Origin: Phycisphaerae bacterium
Lineage (GTDB): Bacteria; Planctomycetota; Phycisphaerae; Phycisphaerales; SM1A02
Direction of reading: 5' to 3'
Assembly (NCBI GenBank): GCA_016795035.1
Contig: JAEUIT010000019.1
Coordinates: forward strand, 21,298 to 85,297
Length of the DNA stretch: 64,000 bases
This document shows, piece by piece, positions 49,901 through 58,564 of this stretch (positions within the stretch are counted from its first letter, which is position 1; every line of letters begins with the position of its first letter). Both the position numbers and the translations under genes were made by a program. The notes under the pieces are model-generated. The model had not been told where the DNA came from. It made no database searches and saw only the letters and a list, made by a program, of their open reading frames with translations.

Positions 49901-52900
49901 ACAGGCACCGCGACGATCGCCGGCGCACTGAAAACGACCGTGACGAACACCGCAGCGCCGTCGATCCTATCGATTCCGGTCCTGACGGCGCAGTCGATTT
50001 CAGGGTCCTTCTCCTCCGTCGTGCAGACCGATCCGCCCGGCACCCTCGTCGCTGGCCTCTTCGTGGGCCCGTCGGCGGTCGAGATCGGTGTGACGTCCTC
50101 AGCTCCGCGTCTCTTCGTCTCGTCGGGAAGCTCGAGTGGCGGCGACGGCGCGTCATGGTCGAGCTCGCTTCCGCATCTTCAGGACGCGATCCTCGCCACG
50201 CGACTCGCGCCGCCCGGACTCGTCGACGAGATCTGGGTGGCGTCCGGCTCGTACCTGCCGACCGAGGTCGTCGAGGATCTGCCCCCGAACACCGAACGCT
50301 CGGCGTCATTCCTCTTGCCAAGCGGAGTCGCGCTCTACGGCGGGTTCGCCGGCACTGAGTCGGCGGTCGAGGAACGCAACATCGCCGCCAATCCCACGAT
50401 CTTGGCTGGCGATGTCCTTGGCAACGACGAGTCAGACGAAGACGCCAACGCCGACAACCTCTTTCATGTCGTCCTCGCGATCGATGCGGGTGCAGGCACC
50501 GTGCTGGACGGTTTCATCGTTGCGGCAGGCAACGCGGACGGCGGCGGCACGTGGGCGGTCGGTGCAGGCATTCGATCGGTGGACTCGACGCTTCTGATCC
50601 GAAACTCATCCTTCACGGGCAATCGAACGATCGACGGCGGCGCGCTCTTCATCGACGGCGGCGCTGTCACGATCGAGTCCTGCAGCTTCCTCGGAAACAT
50701 GGCGGAATCGCCTGTCGGCGGTACCTTCGAGGAGCGCGGCGGCGCGTGCCGACTGGAGAGCGGCACGCTCATCGTGACGAACTCGATCTTCAACCTGAAC
50801 TCCGCGTCCGCAGGCGGCGCCATCGCCGCGGGCAACGGGTCGTCGCTGTCGATCACGGGGTCCACCTTCACGACCAACACTGGCCTCGACGCCGGAGCTG
50901 CGATCGCGGCGAACACGGCGAACGTCACGATCGTCGATTCGCACTTCGGCGGAAACCTCGGTGGCGCCGCAGACGTCTATCGAGGAATCGCGACGATCTC
51001 AAACTCGAGCTTCGAGAAGAACGTTGCCGCCAATGGCAATCCCGGCGCGCTCGAATTGACCGAGGTCGAGGATACGTCGGTTGTCTCGAACTGCGTGTTT
51101 GTCGCGAACCAGTCCGCGTGGAATGGCGGCGCGATGACGCTGGCGCAAGCGGACGCACTCATCATCGACTGTCAGTTCGATAGCAACGAGGCGCAGAACA
51201 ACGGCGGCGCGGTCGTTGTGTACGGCTCGCCGAGCGGCGTCGACGCCCGTTTCGAAACGTGTGTATTCGTCGGCAACTCCGCGATCTCTCACGGCGGAGC
51301 GATTGCGGTGCCCGATGTCGCAAACCCCTCGGCGGCCGAGGGCGTTCGGCTCGTCGGTTGCGACATTCTTGGGAACGACGCGGCCTCCGGCGGCGGCGTG
51401 TTCGCCGCGACCCGATCGATCACGCTGGTGGGCGGCACGGTTTCGGGCAACGCCGCCGCGCTCGGTGCGGGGCTCGCGCTCGAATCCGGTTCGTTCAGGG
51501 GCGACGGCGCGCTTGTGGGCGATGCGATCGCGCTTGGAGGTCAGCTTCGACTTGGGTCGGCCGGTGACTCGTCGATCGGATCGATCACGGCAAGCGGAGG
51601 CTTGTCGCTTCTCTCGTCGACGCCGTATCCGCCTGTGGCCCTCTTCGATCTCCTCGACTCGAACGGTCTCGTCATTCACGACGCGCTTCAGGTGTCTCCC
51701 GCCGGTGCGACGTTCGAAGGATTCCTTCTCGTGTCGGCCTCCGAACTATTGCCTGTCTCGATTGGCGATCGCTTTCCGCTCGTCAGCGGCGGTCCGCTGA
51801 GCGGGTCGTTCGACGCGGTGCTCCTTCCGGCGCTCGACGAGGGGTATGCGTTCGCCGTCGATCAGACCGCGACGTCGCTCGAACTTGTCGTTACGGCATC
51901 GGACACGTCGTTCCTCGAATTGCCGGAGCTGGCGATCAACGGTGAACCGATGGACGTCGCAGCCGCGGATCTCAATGACGACGGCTTTGACGACCTTGTG
52001 GTCCTGGAGCGGCCGTCCACGGGCGGAGGCGTCGGCTGGCTGCGCGTGCTCGAGAATCTCGGCACGAGCGGCGACTCATGGCTTGGCTATTCCTCGTGGC
52101 CGGTGACGTATCCGCTCGGCTTCGTCCCCAAGCGCGTGGCGCTCGCCGATCTCAACGGTGATGGCGCCCGAGATGTCGCGGTCGCGAACGAGACGGGCAC
52201 CATCTCCGTCCTCCTCAACGATGACCTCACGGGATTCTCGTTTGGTCCGACGACATCGATCGCGACCGGCGGTTCGCTCGCCGGAATCGCCGTTGTCGAC
52301 GTTGCAGGCACGGCGGCGCCGGACATCGTCGTCGGTAACTCACTGCTGGGCAGCCTGCAGATCTTCGTGAATGACGGCGCCGGGACCTTCACGGCCGGAA
52401 CCCCCGTTCCAAGCTCGCAGCTGATCCGATTCCTCGCGCTCGGCGACCTCGACAACGACGGCGCTCCGGAGCTTCTCACGGCCGGTACGGGCGGACCAAG
52501 CGGACTCATGGTCTATCCGACGGGTGGAACGCTTGGACCGGCGGTGGCCGCTCCGACCACGCTTGATCCGACCGGACTCAGCGTTGCAGACGTCGACGGC
52601 GACGGCTGGCTCGATGTGATCGTTTCCCGCGGTGCGGCCGTGGCGTTGGCGCCGGAAGACGAGTTTGCAGGGGCGCTGTCGGTTCTTCGGAACGACATGG
52701 GCGTCCTCCAAGAGCCGACGCTCGTGCCGATGGGCGACAATCCGTCCAGCGCCGCCGTGCTCGACTTCGATGGGGACGGCGACGGTGACATCGCGACGCT
52801 CACACAGCTCCCGCGCAACCAGACCAGTCTTCGTCTTGCACGAACGCAGTCGACGACGCCGAGTCTCACGTTGGGATTCGTCAACGAGATAGCCGATCCG

Positions 52901-53200
52901 GGAACCGGGCGCGTCGTCAAGGCGGTCGACGTCGACGGGAACGGAACGTCGGATCTCGTTCTTGCAACGCAGAGTGTGGGCGGCGTCGCCGGCGGTTCGG
53001 GCGGAGGCGTCCGTGCGTTCGTGAATGAACACGCGCCCGGAGCCGTCGGCGATATCAACGGCGACGGCGTCGTCGATGGCTCCGATCTCGGGCTGCTCCT
53101 CGGGGCGTGGGGGCTTCGCGGCGGCCCGGCAGACATCAACGAGGACGGCATCGTCGACGGGGCCGATCTCGCGATCGTTCTCGGAGCGTGGGCTCCCTGA
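46964..53200 (+). CDS. Giant Pmp-like surface protein with VCBS repeats and dockerin-like tail
   Basis: 2078 residues. Signal peptide ~1-45 (SLASVAALGVGAVSIGGVHA). Residues ~50-760: beta-helix with Pmp-type GGAI and FxxN repeats (SGGAIYAQGALTVNDCTF, TNNVATGPGG). Residues ~760-1040: an autotransporter-like module starting GSWFTAANWAGNAVPSP. Residues ~1045-1600: second Pmp-like beta-helix starting with the same kind of header (GGDGASWSSSLPHLQDA). Residues ~1640-2020: VCBS/FG-GAP calcium repeats (LDFDGDGDGDIATL). The end is a dockerin-like pair GDINGDGVVDGSDLGLLLGA and DINEDGIVDGADLAIVLGAW. Start ATG at 46964 chosen because it begins the signal peptide. Inferred: a large secreted or surface adhesin. 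Confidence 0.9.
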   Translation: MSESSVRRSRSGLSITSLASVAALGVGAVSIGGVHATAAAAIIYVDDSTPTSGNGLSWATPFRHLTDALAYAAIPANGVTEIRVGQGTYRTDQSNAAPAGSNDSSAAFLLVSGVSIRGGYAGFGANDPNFRNVAAQPTVLTAEIGVAGTLSDNSYSVLRGSASTNNVTLDGLTIRDGYADDSGPGLGDFKRFGGGVFMPNGSLTLVACTLTNNWSTDSGGAIYAQGALTVNDCTFTANAAMIGTGGAISAGTTGIVSVTNTVFANNSAKGVGGAVFVFGRTATFTGCTFTNNVATGPGGYYVSFNSGGAIWGDQASIILTGAPNTFEGNSAQQGGAIALRNSTLDATNAVFFDNDAKLGGAIFRETQAVTLTSCTFEQNVALADGGAIFDSSGSAPVTINGSTFTSNVASRGGAIHGNSQGGPFIINGSTFTSNQSLSTLTNEGGGAIVFTGGTITDSEFVSNSALHDGGAVSAGLDAKLVACTFTKNSANASGGALVARDTVTIDGCVIEGNSAAYGGGLVLRGSGSNPRIKNTLIIDNYASASGGGIFVESGSGLVATTRIAGNTAVDSGGGVSRPSNGKTTLVSCLVSGNSASSGGAGLAGTNGGTLRWVGCTIVGNTATGLGGGLRADVGVHEISGTILWANSDSAGSIQSSQISGPSNWLAIDHSCVQGWTGSIPGAGNIGSNPLFVDLDGADDTFGTLDDSAIVAERSPCLDAAVSSALPPDTSDLDLDGNLTELSPLDLDGGVRVSNFVMDMGAAEIQSIIGPGVYIGPPGGSWFTAANWAGNAVPSPTTDVSISVQVLIGSAGAVAKSVEIAAGGALVMNGSSTLTASSLSVSSGGSLTMNSLSTLTAPSIAFVSGSTFTWNGGTMVVSAGGNLVSAASISYGCGASNAFLRLEGGAVATMPSLTMCQRANLRGTGTVNANVSNGGIIAPGITPATGSIQIVGNYSQSSGGKVEFDVASYAPGAAYDTLSVTGTATIAGALKTTVTNTAAPSILSIPVLTAQSISGSFSSVVQTDPPGTLVAGLFVGPSAVEIGVTSSAPRLFVSSGSSSGGDGASWSSSLPHLQDAILATRLAPPGLVDEIWVASGSYLPTEVVEDLPPNTERSASFLLPSGVALYGGFAGTESAVEERNIAANPTILAGDVLGNDESDEDANADNLFHVVLAIDAGAGTVLDGFIVAAGNADGGGTWAVGAGIRSVDSTLLIRNSSFTGNRTIDGGALFIDGGAVTIESCSFLGNMAESPVGGTFEERGGACRLESGTLIVTNSIFNLNSASAGGAIAAGNGSSLSITGSTFTTNTGLDAGAAIAANTANVTIVDSHFGGNLGGAADVYRGIATISNSSFEKNVAANGNPGALELTEVEDTSVVSNCVFVANQSAWNGGAMTLAQADALIIDCQFDSNEAQNNGGAVVVYGSPSGVDARFETCVFVGNSAISHGGAIAVPDVANPSAAEGVRLVGCDILGNDAASGGGVFAATRSITLVGGTVSGNAAALGAGLALESGSFRGDGALVGDAIALGGQLRLGSAGDSSIGSITASGGLSLLSSTPYPPVALFDLLDSNGLVIHDALQVSPAGATFEGFLLVSASELLPVSIGDRFPLVSGGPLSGSFDAVLLPALDEGYAFAVDQTATSLELVVTASDTSFLELPELAINGEPMDVAAADLNDDGFDDLVVLERPSTGGGVGWLRVLENLGTSGDSWLGYSSWPVTYPLGFVPKRVALADLNGDGARDVAVANETGTISVLLNDDLTGFSFGPTTSIATGGSLAGIAVVDVAGTAAPDIVVGNSLLGSLQIFVNDGAGTFTAGTPVPSSQLIRFLALGDLDNDGAPELLTAGTGGPSGLMVYPTGGTLGPAVAAPTTLDPTGLSVADVDGDGWLDVIVSRGAAVALAPEDEFAGALSVLRNDMGVLQEPTLVPMGDNPSSAAVLDFDGDGDGDIATLTQLPRNQTSLRLARTQSTTPSLTLGFVNEIADPGTGRVVKAVDVDGNGTSDLVLATQSVGGVAGGSGGGVRAFVNEHAPGAVGDINGDGVVDGSDLGLLLGAWGLRGGPADINEDGIVDGADLAIVLGAWAP

Positions 53201-53317
53201 CGGCTGGGTTCGAGTGCCTCCGCGCCGTTCGCTCCTCTTCTGAGAGTTCGAAGAACGAGGGCGTTGCAAGACGTTGCAACGAGGAGACCACCGAGCGCCG
53301 GACCAATCTGGGAACGA

Positions 53318-53347
53318 ACACGCCCGCGACGGCAGTCGCGGGCGTGT
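53318..53347. terminator. Bidirectional terminator hairpin
   Basis: ACACGCCCGCGAC and GTCGCGGGCGTGT form a perfect 13-bp stem with loop GGCA, between the convergent giant gene and the VCBS gene. A T-run is absent, which is common in GC-rich genomes. Confidence 0.7.
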
Positions 53348-53419
53348 CGCTCTCTCTCGAAGGCGGCGACGCCTTCGCTCCGAGGCTTGGGTTTGCTGCA
53401 CGGATCAGGCCTGCGGGAC

Positions 53420-55873
53420 TCAGGACCACGCGCCGAGCAGGAGCGCCAGGTCGGCACCGTCGGTCGTGCCGTCACCGGTGATGTCGGCGGCCGCGGTTCC
53501 CCACGCTCCGAGGAGCGTGCCGAGGTCGCCGCCATCGACCAGGCCGTCGCCATTCAGGTCGGCGACCGGTCCGAGACCGCACGAGCGATTGAAGAGGATG
53601 GAGACCGTGTCGTCGTTGATGTTCGTGACGAGGAGATCGGCCACGGCGTCACCGTCGACGTCGCCGACCGAGATCGGTCCCGGCGCCGAACCGACGAGGA
53701 AGGCGCTCGGCGGGCCGAAGAGCCCGGCGCCGGAGTTCGCGAGGATGGTCACGTCGTTCGTGTCGGCGTTCGAGAGCGCGATGTCGACATCGCCGTCGCA
53801 GTCGAGGTCCGCGAGCGCGACGTAGCCGGGCAACTGCCCGCCGCCATCCACGAATGTCGAGCCGTCGATCGTCGTGCCGTTCGAGAGCCACACGATCGCG
53901 CCGTTCTCCGGATCGCCGAAGGAGTGCGCGGCTGCTACGAGGTCTTCGAAGCCGTCGCCGTTCAGGTCGGCGGACCGAAGCGACGCGGGCGCCACCACGG
54001 TCCCGACGCCGATCTCCGTCACGAGCGACAGTCCGCTCGCGAGCGAGTAGACGCGCACGGTCGGCAGCGCTTGGCTGCTCACCGCGAGCTCCTCGGCGCC
54101 GTCGCCGGCGAGGTCGACGAACGCCGTGCCCGCAGGCTCGGCGCCCGCGGCCAGCGTGGTCGTCGAGAACTGCCAGTTGCCCTCGTCGTTACGGGCGTAG
54201 GTCATGGTGCCGGCGCCGAGGCTCGCGGCCGCGAGGTCGGCCCAGCCGTCGCCGTCGGCATCGCCGGTCGAGAGGCCGAGCGGTTGCCAGCCCGTCGGAA
54301 TCGTCGTCGCAAGCGCGAAGCCGGAGCCAGTGCCGCGGAAAACCGCGATGCCCGACGTGCCCGAGAGCGCCACCGCGACGTCCGCGATGGCGTCGTGGTT
54401 GAAGTCGGCCGAGACCATCTCGCCGGGAATCGAGTAGTACGGAAGCGGATACGTCGGTCCGGCGGTGAACACCTCGTTGCCGTCATTCCAGTAGACGCGC
54501 AGCGTCTCCGGCATGTCGGATGCAACGACGAGATCGGAGTCGCCGTCGAGGTCGACGTCGAGCGCGACGGTGCCGAACGGGACCGGAACCTGCAACGTGG
54601 AGGCGTCGAATGCGAAGTGGCCGAGCGGTCCGCCGCCACCGCCGCCGCCGCCTTGGCAATCGATGCAGTTGGGATTCTCGTTCGGTTCGCAGATGCCGTT
54701 GCCGCACACCGGGCCGCCGCCGGAACTTCCGGTCCCGCATCCGACGAGGACGACGGTGACCGAGTCCGCGTCGGTGTTGGGAAGCGCGAGGTCGGTGTCG
54801 CCGTCGCCGTCGAGATCGCCGCAGGTGATCGCCGCCGGCGTGGTGCCGGTCGCGACGAGCGTCGCGGCGCCGAAGACGCCGTTGCCGTCGTTCACGAGGA
54901 TGCCGACGCTCTCGCTTCCTTCGTTCACGACCGCGAGGTCGAGGTCGCCGTCGCATTCGAAGTCGTCGATCGCGAGGTAGCCCGCGTTCGCGCCGCCGCT
55001 CGCATAGCTCACGGGCGGCAGGAAGCCGCTGTCGCTGCGGAGGAACACCGTCGCGGACGAGCTTCCGCCCGCCGATGCAACGACGAGATCGGCCTTGCCG
55101 TCGGAATTGAGGTCGCCCGCACGGATGCCGCGCGGCCGCACGCTTCGCGCGCTGTTGAGGACCGCGAGCGGCGCGTACGTCGCGCCGTGATTCTCGAAGA
55201 GATGCACCGTGCGGTCGTCGTTCGAGGTGGCTGCAACGTCGAGATCGCCGTCGTTGTCGTAGTCGAAGAACGCCGCGCCGCGCGGATCGGGTCCGGTCGC
55301 GAAGGTCTCGACGTCGAACGTGCCGCGACCGAGATTGCGGAGGACGCTCACGGTCTCGTCGTCGCGGTTCACGACCACGAGGTCCATGTCGCCGTCGTGG
55401 TCGAGGTCGCCGACGTCCGGCCCCATCGAGTCGATGCCGGTCGGCACCGTCGCGATCGGCGTGAGCGAGCCCGTGCCGTCATTCAGGAAGAAGCCGATCG
55501 TGCCCGCGTTGCGCAGGCAGACCGCGGCGTCGAGGTCGCCGTCGTTGTCGATGTCGATCGCGCAGAGGTCGCCGGGGTTCGACTGCGACCCGGTGTTCAC
55601 GAACGGCCCGGGCAAGAGAAGGCCGAAGCCGTTGCCGACGAGGATGCGCAGTTCGTCGGTGTCGCTTGACGTCATCGCCACGTCGCGAAACCCGTCGCCG
55701 GTGAAGTCGGCCATCGCCACGCCGAGCGGAAGCGGCGGCGTCGGAACGGCAAACGAGCCCTCGAACGAGACCTGCCCGAACGCGGGCAGGGGCGCGAGAA
55801 GCGTGGAGATCGAGGCGACGCGGACAGCGAGCGTCGCCGGCGAGAGCCGGCCCCGCAGAGAAGCGAAGAACAT
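53420..55873 (-). CDS. Secreted VCBS/FG-GAP repeat protein with dockerin-like tail
   Basis: 817 residues. Signal peptide ~1-32 (SISTLLAPLPAFGQ). About a dozen VCBS repeats with DxDxDG calcium loops: DIDNDGDLDAAV, DLDHDGDMDLVV, DYDNDGDLDVAA, DLDGDGDTDLAL. A Cys-rich insert CGNGICEPNENPNCIDC followed by poly-Gly splits the propeller region into two halves. The tail is ADLNGDGLVDGGDLGTLLGA and ITGDGTTDGADLALLLGAW. Probably a secreted calcium-binding beta-propeller. Start ATG at 55873; converges with the giant protein gene. Confidence 0.9.
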   Translation of the reverse strand: MFFASLRGRLSPATLAVRVASISTLLAPLPAFGQVSFEGSFAVPTPPLPLGVAMADFTGDGFRDVAMTSSDTDELRILVGNGFGLLLPGPFVNTGSQSNPGDLCAIDIDNDGDLDAAVCLRNAGTIGFFLNDGTGSLTPIATVPTGIDSMGPDVGDLDHDGDMDLVVVNRDDETVSVLRNLGRGTFDVETFATGPDPRGAAFFDYDNDGDLDVAATSNDDRTVHLFENHGATYAPLAVLNSARSVRPRGIRAGDLNSDGKADLVVASAGGSSSATVFLRSDSGFLPPVSYASGGANAGYLAIDDFECDGDLDLAVVNEGSESVGILVNDGNGVFGAATLVATGTTPAAITCGDLDGDGDTDLALPNTDADSVTVVLVGCGTGSSGGGPVCGNGICEPNENPNCIDCQGGGGGGGGPLGHFAFDASTLQVPVPFGTVALDVDLDGDSDLVVASDMPETLRVYWNDGNEVFTAGPTYPLPYYSIPGEMVSADFNHDAIADVAVALSGTSGIAVFRGTGSGFALATTIPTGWQPLGLSTGDADGDGWADLAAASLGAGTMTYARNDEGNWQFSTTTLAAGAEPAGTAFVDLAGDGAEELAVSSQALPTVRVYSLASGLSLVTEIGVGTVVAPASLRSADLNGDGFEDLVAAAHSFGDPENGAIVWLSNGTTIDGSTFVDGGGQLPGYVALADLDCDGDVDIALSNADTNDVTILANSGAGLFGPPSAFLVGSAPGPISVGDVDGDAVADLLVTNINDDTVSILFNRSCGLGPVADLNGDGLVDGGDLGTLLGAWGTAAADITGDGTTDGADLALLLGAWS

Positions 55874-56148
55874 GCGAAACCCTTTTTCGGTTGGCTTTGC
55901 GTGCGGGCGCGCGTCATGGACGGTGACGCGTGCCGGCGGACGAGCGCCCGCCGAACGCAGCGAGCGTGGCGTCGCGGGAACGGTCCGCGACGTGAATGAC
56001 CGCACCAAGGGAGGGCGGGTGGTGGGTACAGATACGAGGTTCGCCACCGATTCCCGAGACAAAAGAAATGGGACGGTGCCGATGAGGCCACCGACGTCCT
56101 TCGACACCGACGGTTGCCCCCGGCGGGCGCAGCGTCCACGATGAAGCG

Positions 56149-56712
56149 GTGAGCGCCCGCTGTCTCCGATGCCGCTACCCCCGGACCGCGTTGCTGGCGG
56201 GGGTTCCGTGCCCCGAGTGCGGCGAGCCCGAACCGCCGCGCGACTGGATCGTCGTCCAAGGCCGGAGCGTGCCCGGCAACCCCCTCTGGTTCGTCGCGGG
56301 GGCGTGCCTCCTCCTCACGATGATCACCATTCCGGCCCTGATGGTGGTGCGCACCGGGAAGTACGTCTTCCTCGTGCACGGCGCGTTCCTCCTGTCGGCG
56401 TCGATCTATCTCTTCTATCGATCGCGGGCGCTCTACCTGTCGCTCGAGGACGGAGGCGACGTGACGTGGATCCTGAAGCCCGACGTCATCGAGGAGCGCG
56501 GCCCGCACTGGACGCGCGAGACGTCGTGGCGCGAATGCGATCACGTGCTCTTTGAGCGCGGCTTCACCTCGAACGCCGTGCGCCTCACGGTGACGAAGCG
56601 AGAGGCGATGGGCGACAAGGGGCTTCCGTCAATCTGGGTCGACACCCGCGTGCACGACGCGCGCCAGCTCCAGGCGATTGCGCGCGAGCGCATCGAGCAC
56701 GCGCGGCGATAG
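56149..56712 (+). CDS. Membrane protein with N-terminal zinc ribbon
   Basis: 187 residues. Starts at a GTG (56149), MSARCLRCRYPRTALLAGVP followed by CPECGEPEPP, a two-CxxC ribbon. Two membrane segments follow (WFVAGACLLLTMITIPALMV and VFLVHGAFLLSASIYLFYR), then a soluble PH-like C-terminal part (VTWILKPDVIEERGPHW). Same family layout as the genes at 6417 and 57440. Function unknown. It diverges from the VCBS gene across 275 bases. Confidence 0.7.
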   Translation: MSARCLRCRYPRTALLAGVPCPECGEPEPPRDWIVVQGRSVPGNPLWFVAGACLLLTMITIPALMVVRTGKYVFLVHGAFLLSASIYLFYRSRALYLSLEDGGDVTWILKPDVIEERGPHWTRETSWRECDHVLFERGFTSNAVRLTVTKREAMGDKGLPSIWVDTRVHDARQLQAIARERIEHARR

Positions 56713-57439
56713 TCGCCGCGATCTGTTGCCGTCTCGGCTTTCTTCTTGGTTCTGCTCACTGGTCTCGCTTCTCTACCTCCGAAGATGCGAGACGAGAGAG
56801 CCGAGCCCGAGACGGAAACAGATGTGGCGCAGGTCGGCTGCAACGTGGAGTTTGGGCCGGAGGCCCCCTCCGTCATCGCTCGCGCGATGCCACCTCCCCC
56901 GCGAGGCGCGGGGGAGGAGTCTGTTCTGCATCCTCCCCCGAATCTTCGATTCGGGGGAGGGGGACCATCGCGAAGCGATGGTGGTGGGGGCGGCTTTTCC
57001 ATCTGTCTCTGTCTCCGTCTCGGCATTCTTCTCGGCTCCGCTCACTCGTGTCGTCTCGGTCTCCGCTCACTGGTCTCGCTTCTCGCCTTCCGAAGATGCG
57101 AGAAACGAGAAAGCCGAGCCCGAGACGATTCACGCGGACAGAGACAAGAAGTGAGCCGAGACCGAGACGGAGACAGATGTGGCGCAGGTCGGCTGCAACG
57201 TGGAGGTTTGGCCGGAGGCCCCCTCCGTCATCGCTCGCGCGATGCCACCGCCCCAGCGAATCGCGGGGGAGGAGTCTGTTCTGCATCCTCCCCCGAATCT
57301 TCGATTCGGGGGAGGGGGACCATCGCGAAGCGATGGTGGCGGGGGCTTACCACCGAGTATGGATCGCGCAGCCTCTAGACAACCGCCCCTGCCTCTCCAT
57401 TTTCCCCTCTCCATTCTCCTCTCCTCTCCTCTCCTCTCC
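56713..57439. repeat. Intergenic region with a duplicated hairpin cassette
   Basis: No gene seen. Two copies of a ~180-base unit lie at about 56811-56991 and 57166-57347. Each starts near GACGGAAACAGATGTGG, includes GGCTGCAACGTGGAG, and ends with CCTCCCCCGAATC/GATTCGGGGGAGG (13-bp stem, loop TTC) and CCATCGC/GCGATGG (7-bp stem, loop GAA). A third hairpin (CCTCCCCCGCG/CGCGGGGGAGG) is intact in the first copy only. A shorter GAGCCGAGCCCGAGAC-type repeat lies between and before the copies, and a CTCTCC tandem at about 57405-57445. Confidence 0.8.
56932..56960 (+). repeat. Hairpin of the duplicated cassette (copy 1)
   Basis: CCTCCCCCGAATC and GATTCGGGGGAGG form a 13-bp perfect stem around TTC; an identical hairpin lies in copy 2 at about 57288-57316. 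From memory such GGGGGAGG-type palindromes are widespread repeats in GC-rich bacteria; no function is assigned. Confidence 0.7.
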
Positions 57440-58261
57440 TCACCCCACCGACTCGCTCACCGCCCGCCTGCACTCGCGCGCGATCGCGCGCTGCGCCCGC
57501 ACGAGCGTCAGCACGTACAGCACCACACCCACCAGCGGGCCAAGGCCGATGCACAGCCATCCCAGCGTCATGAGGAGCGGAAAGAGCCAGACCTGCCGCC
57601 GCACCTTGAGTTCGAGCGCGGGGTCGGGGATCTTCGCGACGAGCTGCTGGAGATACAGCAGTCCGACGACGAATCGCCCGAGCGCTCCAAAGACGAGAAC
57701 CACTCGAATCACGAGGCCCGCGACGAAGAGCGGCGTGAACTGCGTGTGCGCTCCGATGTGAATCGAGCCCGTCACCGCGCCCAGGCCCGCTTTCTCGAGC
57801 GCCGGAATGAACGCGCCCACGAAGCCGATCCCCGTCAGCACCGCGAGGACGATGACGAAGCCGCGGAGGAGGCGGCGGAGCACCAGGTCGGCCTCGGGGT
57901 TGATGACCGCGGGGTTCGGCGACGAGACGAGCCACCAGCCGAGGAGGAGAAGGAGTTGCGACGCGAAATCGATCGACTGCGTCAGGATCTCCACCGCGCG
58001 CATCGAGAGTCCCGCGCCGCGGGCGTTCGCCGCGAGGACCGGCGTCGCGACCCACCACGAGAACCCGACGAGCGTGCCCGCGATGACCAGCACCAGGCCG
58101 TACCGAAGTCGGGCGAGGTAGTCCGGACTCGCGTTGGCGAGAAAGTCGCCCCGGAGCGAGCGCTCGACGGGAGTGCCGCACTCGGGGCACCGGCCGGTCG
58201 CGTGTGCGGCGAGGCCGAAGCCGCACGACAGGCAACGAAGAGATTCGGGAGTTTCGGGCAT
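57440..58261 (-). CDS. Multi-pass membrane protein with N-terminal zinc ribbon
   Basis: 273 residues. The N-terminal ribbon LRCLSCGFGLAAHATGRCPE is followed by about six membrane segments (for example YGLVLVIAGTLVGFSWWVA and GFVIVLAVLTGIGFVGAFI). Fits the same family plan as other ribbon proteins here but larger. The C-terminus reads RAQRAIARECRRAVSESVG. The start ATG at 58261 is chosen because it begins the ribbon. Function unknown. Confidence 0.75.
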   Translation of the reverse strand: MPETPESLRCLSCGFGLAAHATGRCPECGTPVERSLRGDFLANASPDYLARLRYGLVLVIAGTLVGFSWWVATPVLAANARGAGLSMRAVEILTQSIDFASQLLLLLGWWLVSSPNPAVINPEADLVLRRLLRGFVIVLAVLTGIGFVGAFIPALEKAGLGAVTGSIHIGAHTQFTPLFVAGLVIRVVLVFGALGRFVVGLLYLQQLVAKIPDPALELKVRRQVWLFPLLMTLGWLCIGLGPLVGVVLYVLTLVRAQRAIARECRRAVSESVG

Positions 58262-58564
58262 CGGAGGGACGGAGGCCGCACGCTACCGGCAACCGGGCGC
58301 GAGCGGGGGGCGTCGCGCGTCCTGGGGCGGTCGGCCTTGAGGTATTCGGCGCGAGGTCCGCGACCTTTCGTTGACCCAACGCCGCCGCGCAGTAGACTCG
58401 CCCGTCTGGCCACCTCGGAGGGGCGCGCGGCGACGCTGCGCGTGGGAGCGTGGCCGACCTGTGCTGGCAGCTCGTGCCTCGGACGCCGCCGTCCCGTCGC
58501 GCGAGTCGGTTACCAGACCGCCGCCGGCTCCCGCTCACCAATCCGTAACTCCGGAACACCGCCC
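58262..58564 (+). other. Intergenic region with divergent promoters
   Basis: 303 bases between divergent genes, no gene seen. A candidate promoter for the Pmp-like gene is TTGACC (58371-58376) with TAGACT (58393-58398) at 16-base spacing, followed by a long leader of about 160 bases. Confidence 0.5.
58371..58398 (+). promoter_or_regulatory. Candidate promoter of the 58565 gene
   Basis: TTGACC and TAGACT with 16-base spacing; the remaining leader of about 160 bases shows no strong structure by eye. Confidence 0.4.

Noticed and set aside
53264..55669. Long plus-strand frame of about 801 codons opposite the VCBS protein
   Set aside because: Arg/Val/Glu-rich translation without domains; mirrors the repeat calcium loops on the minus strand.
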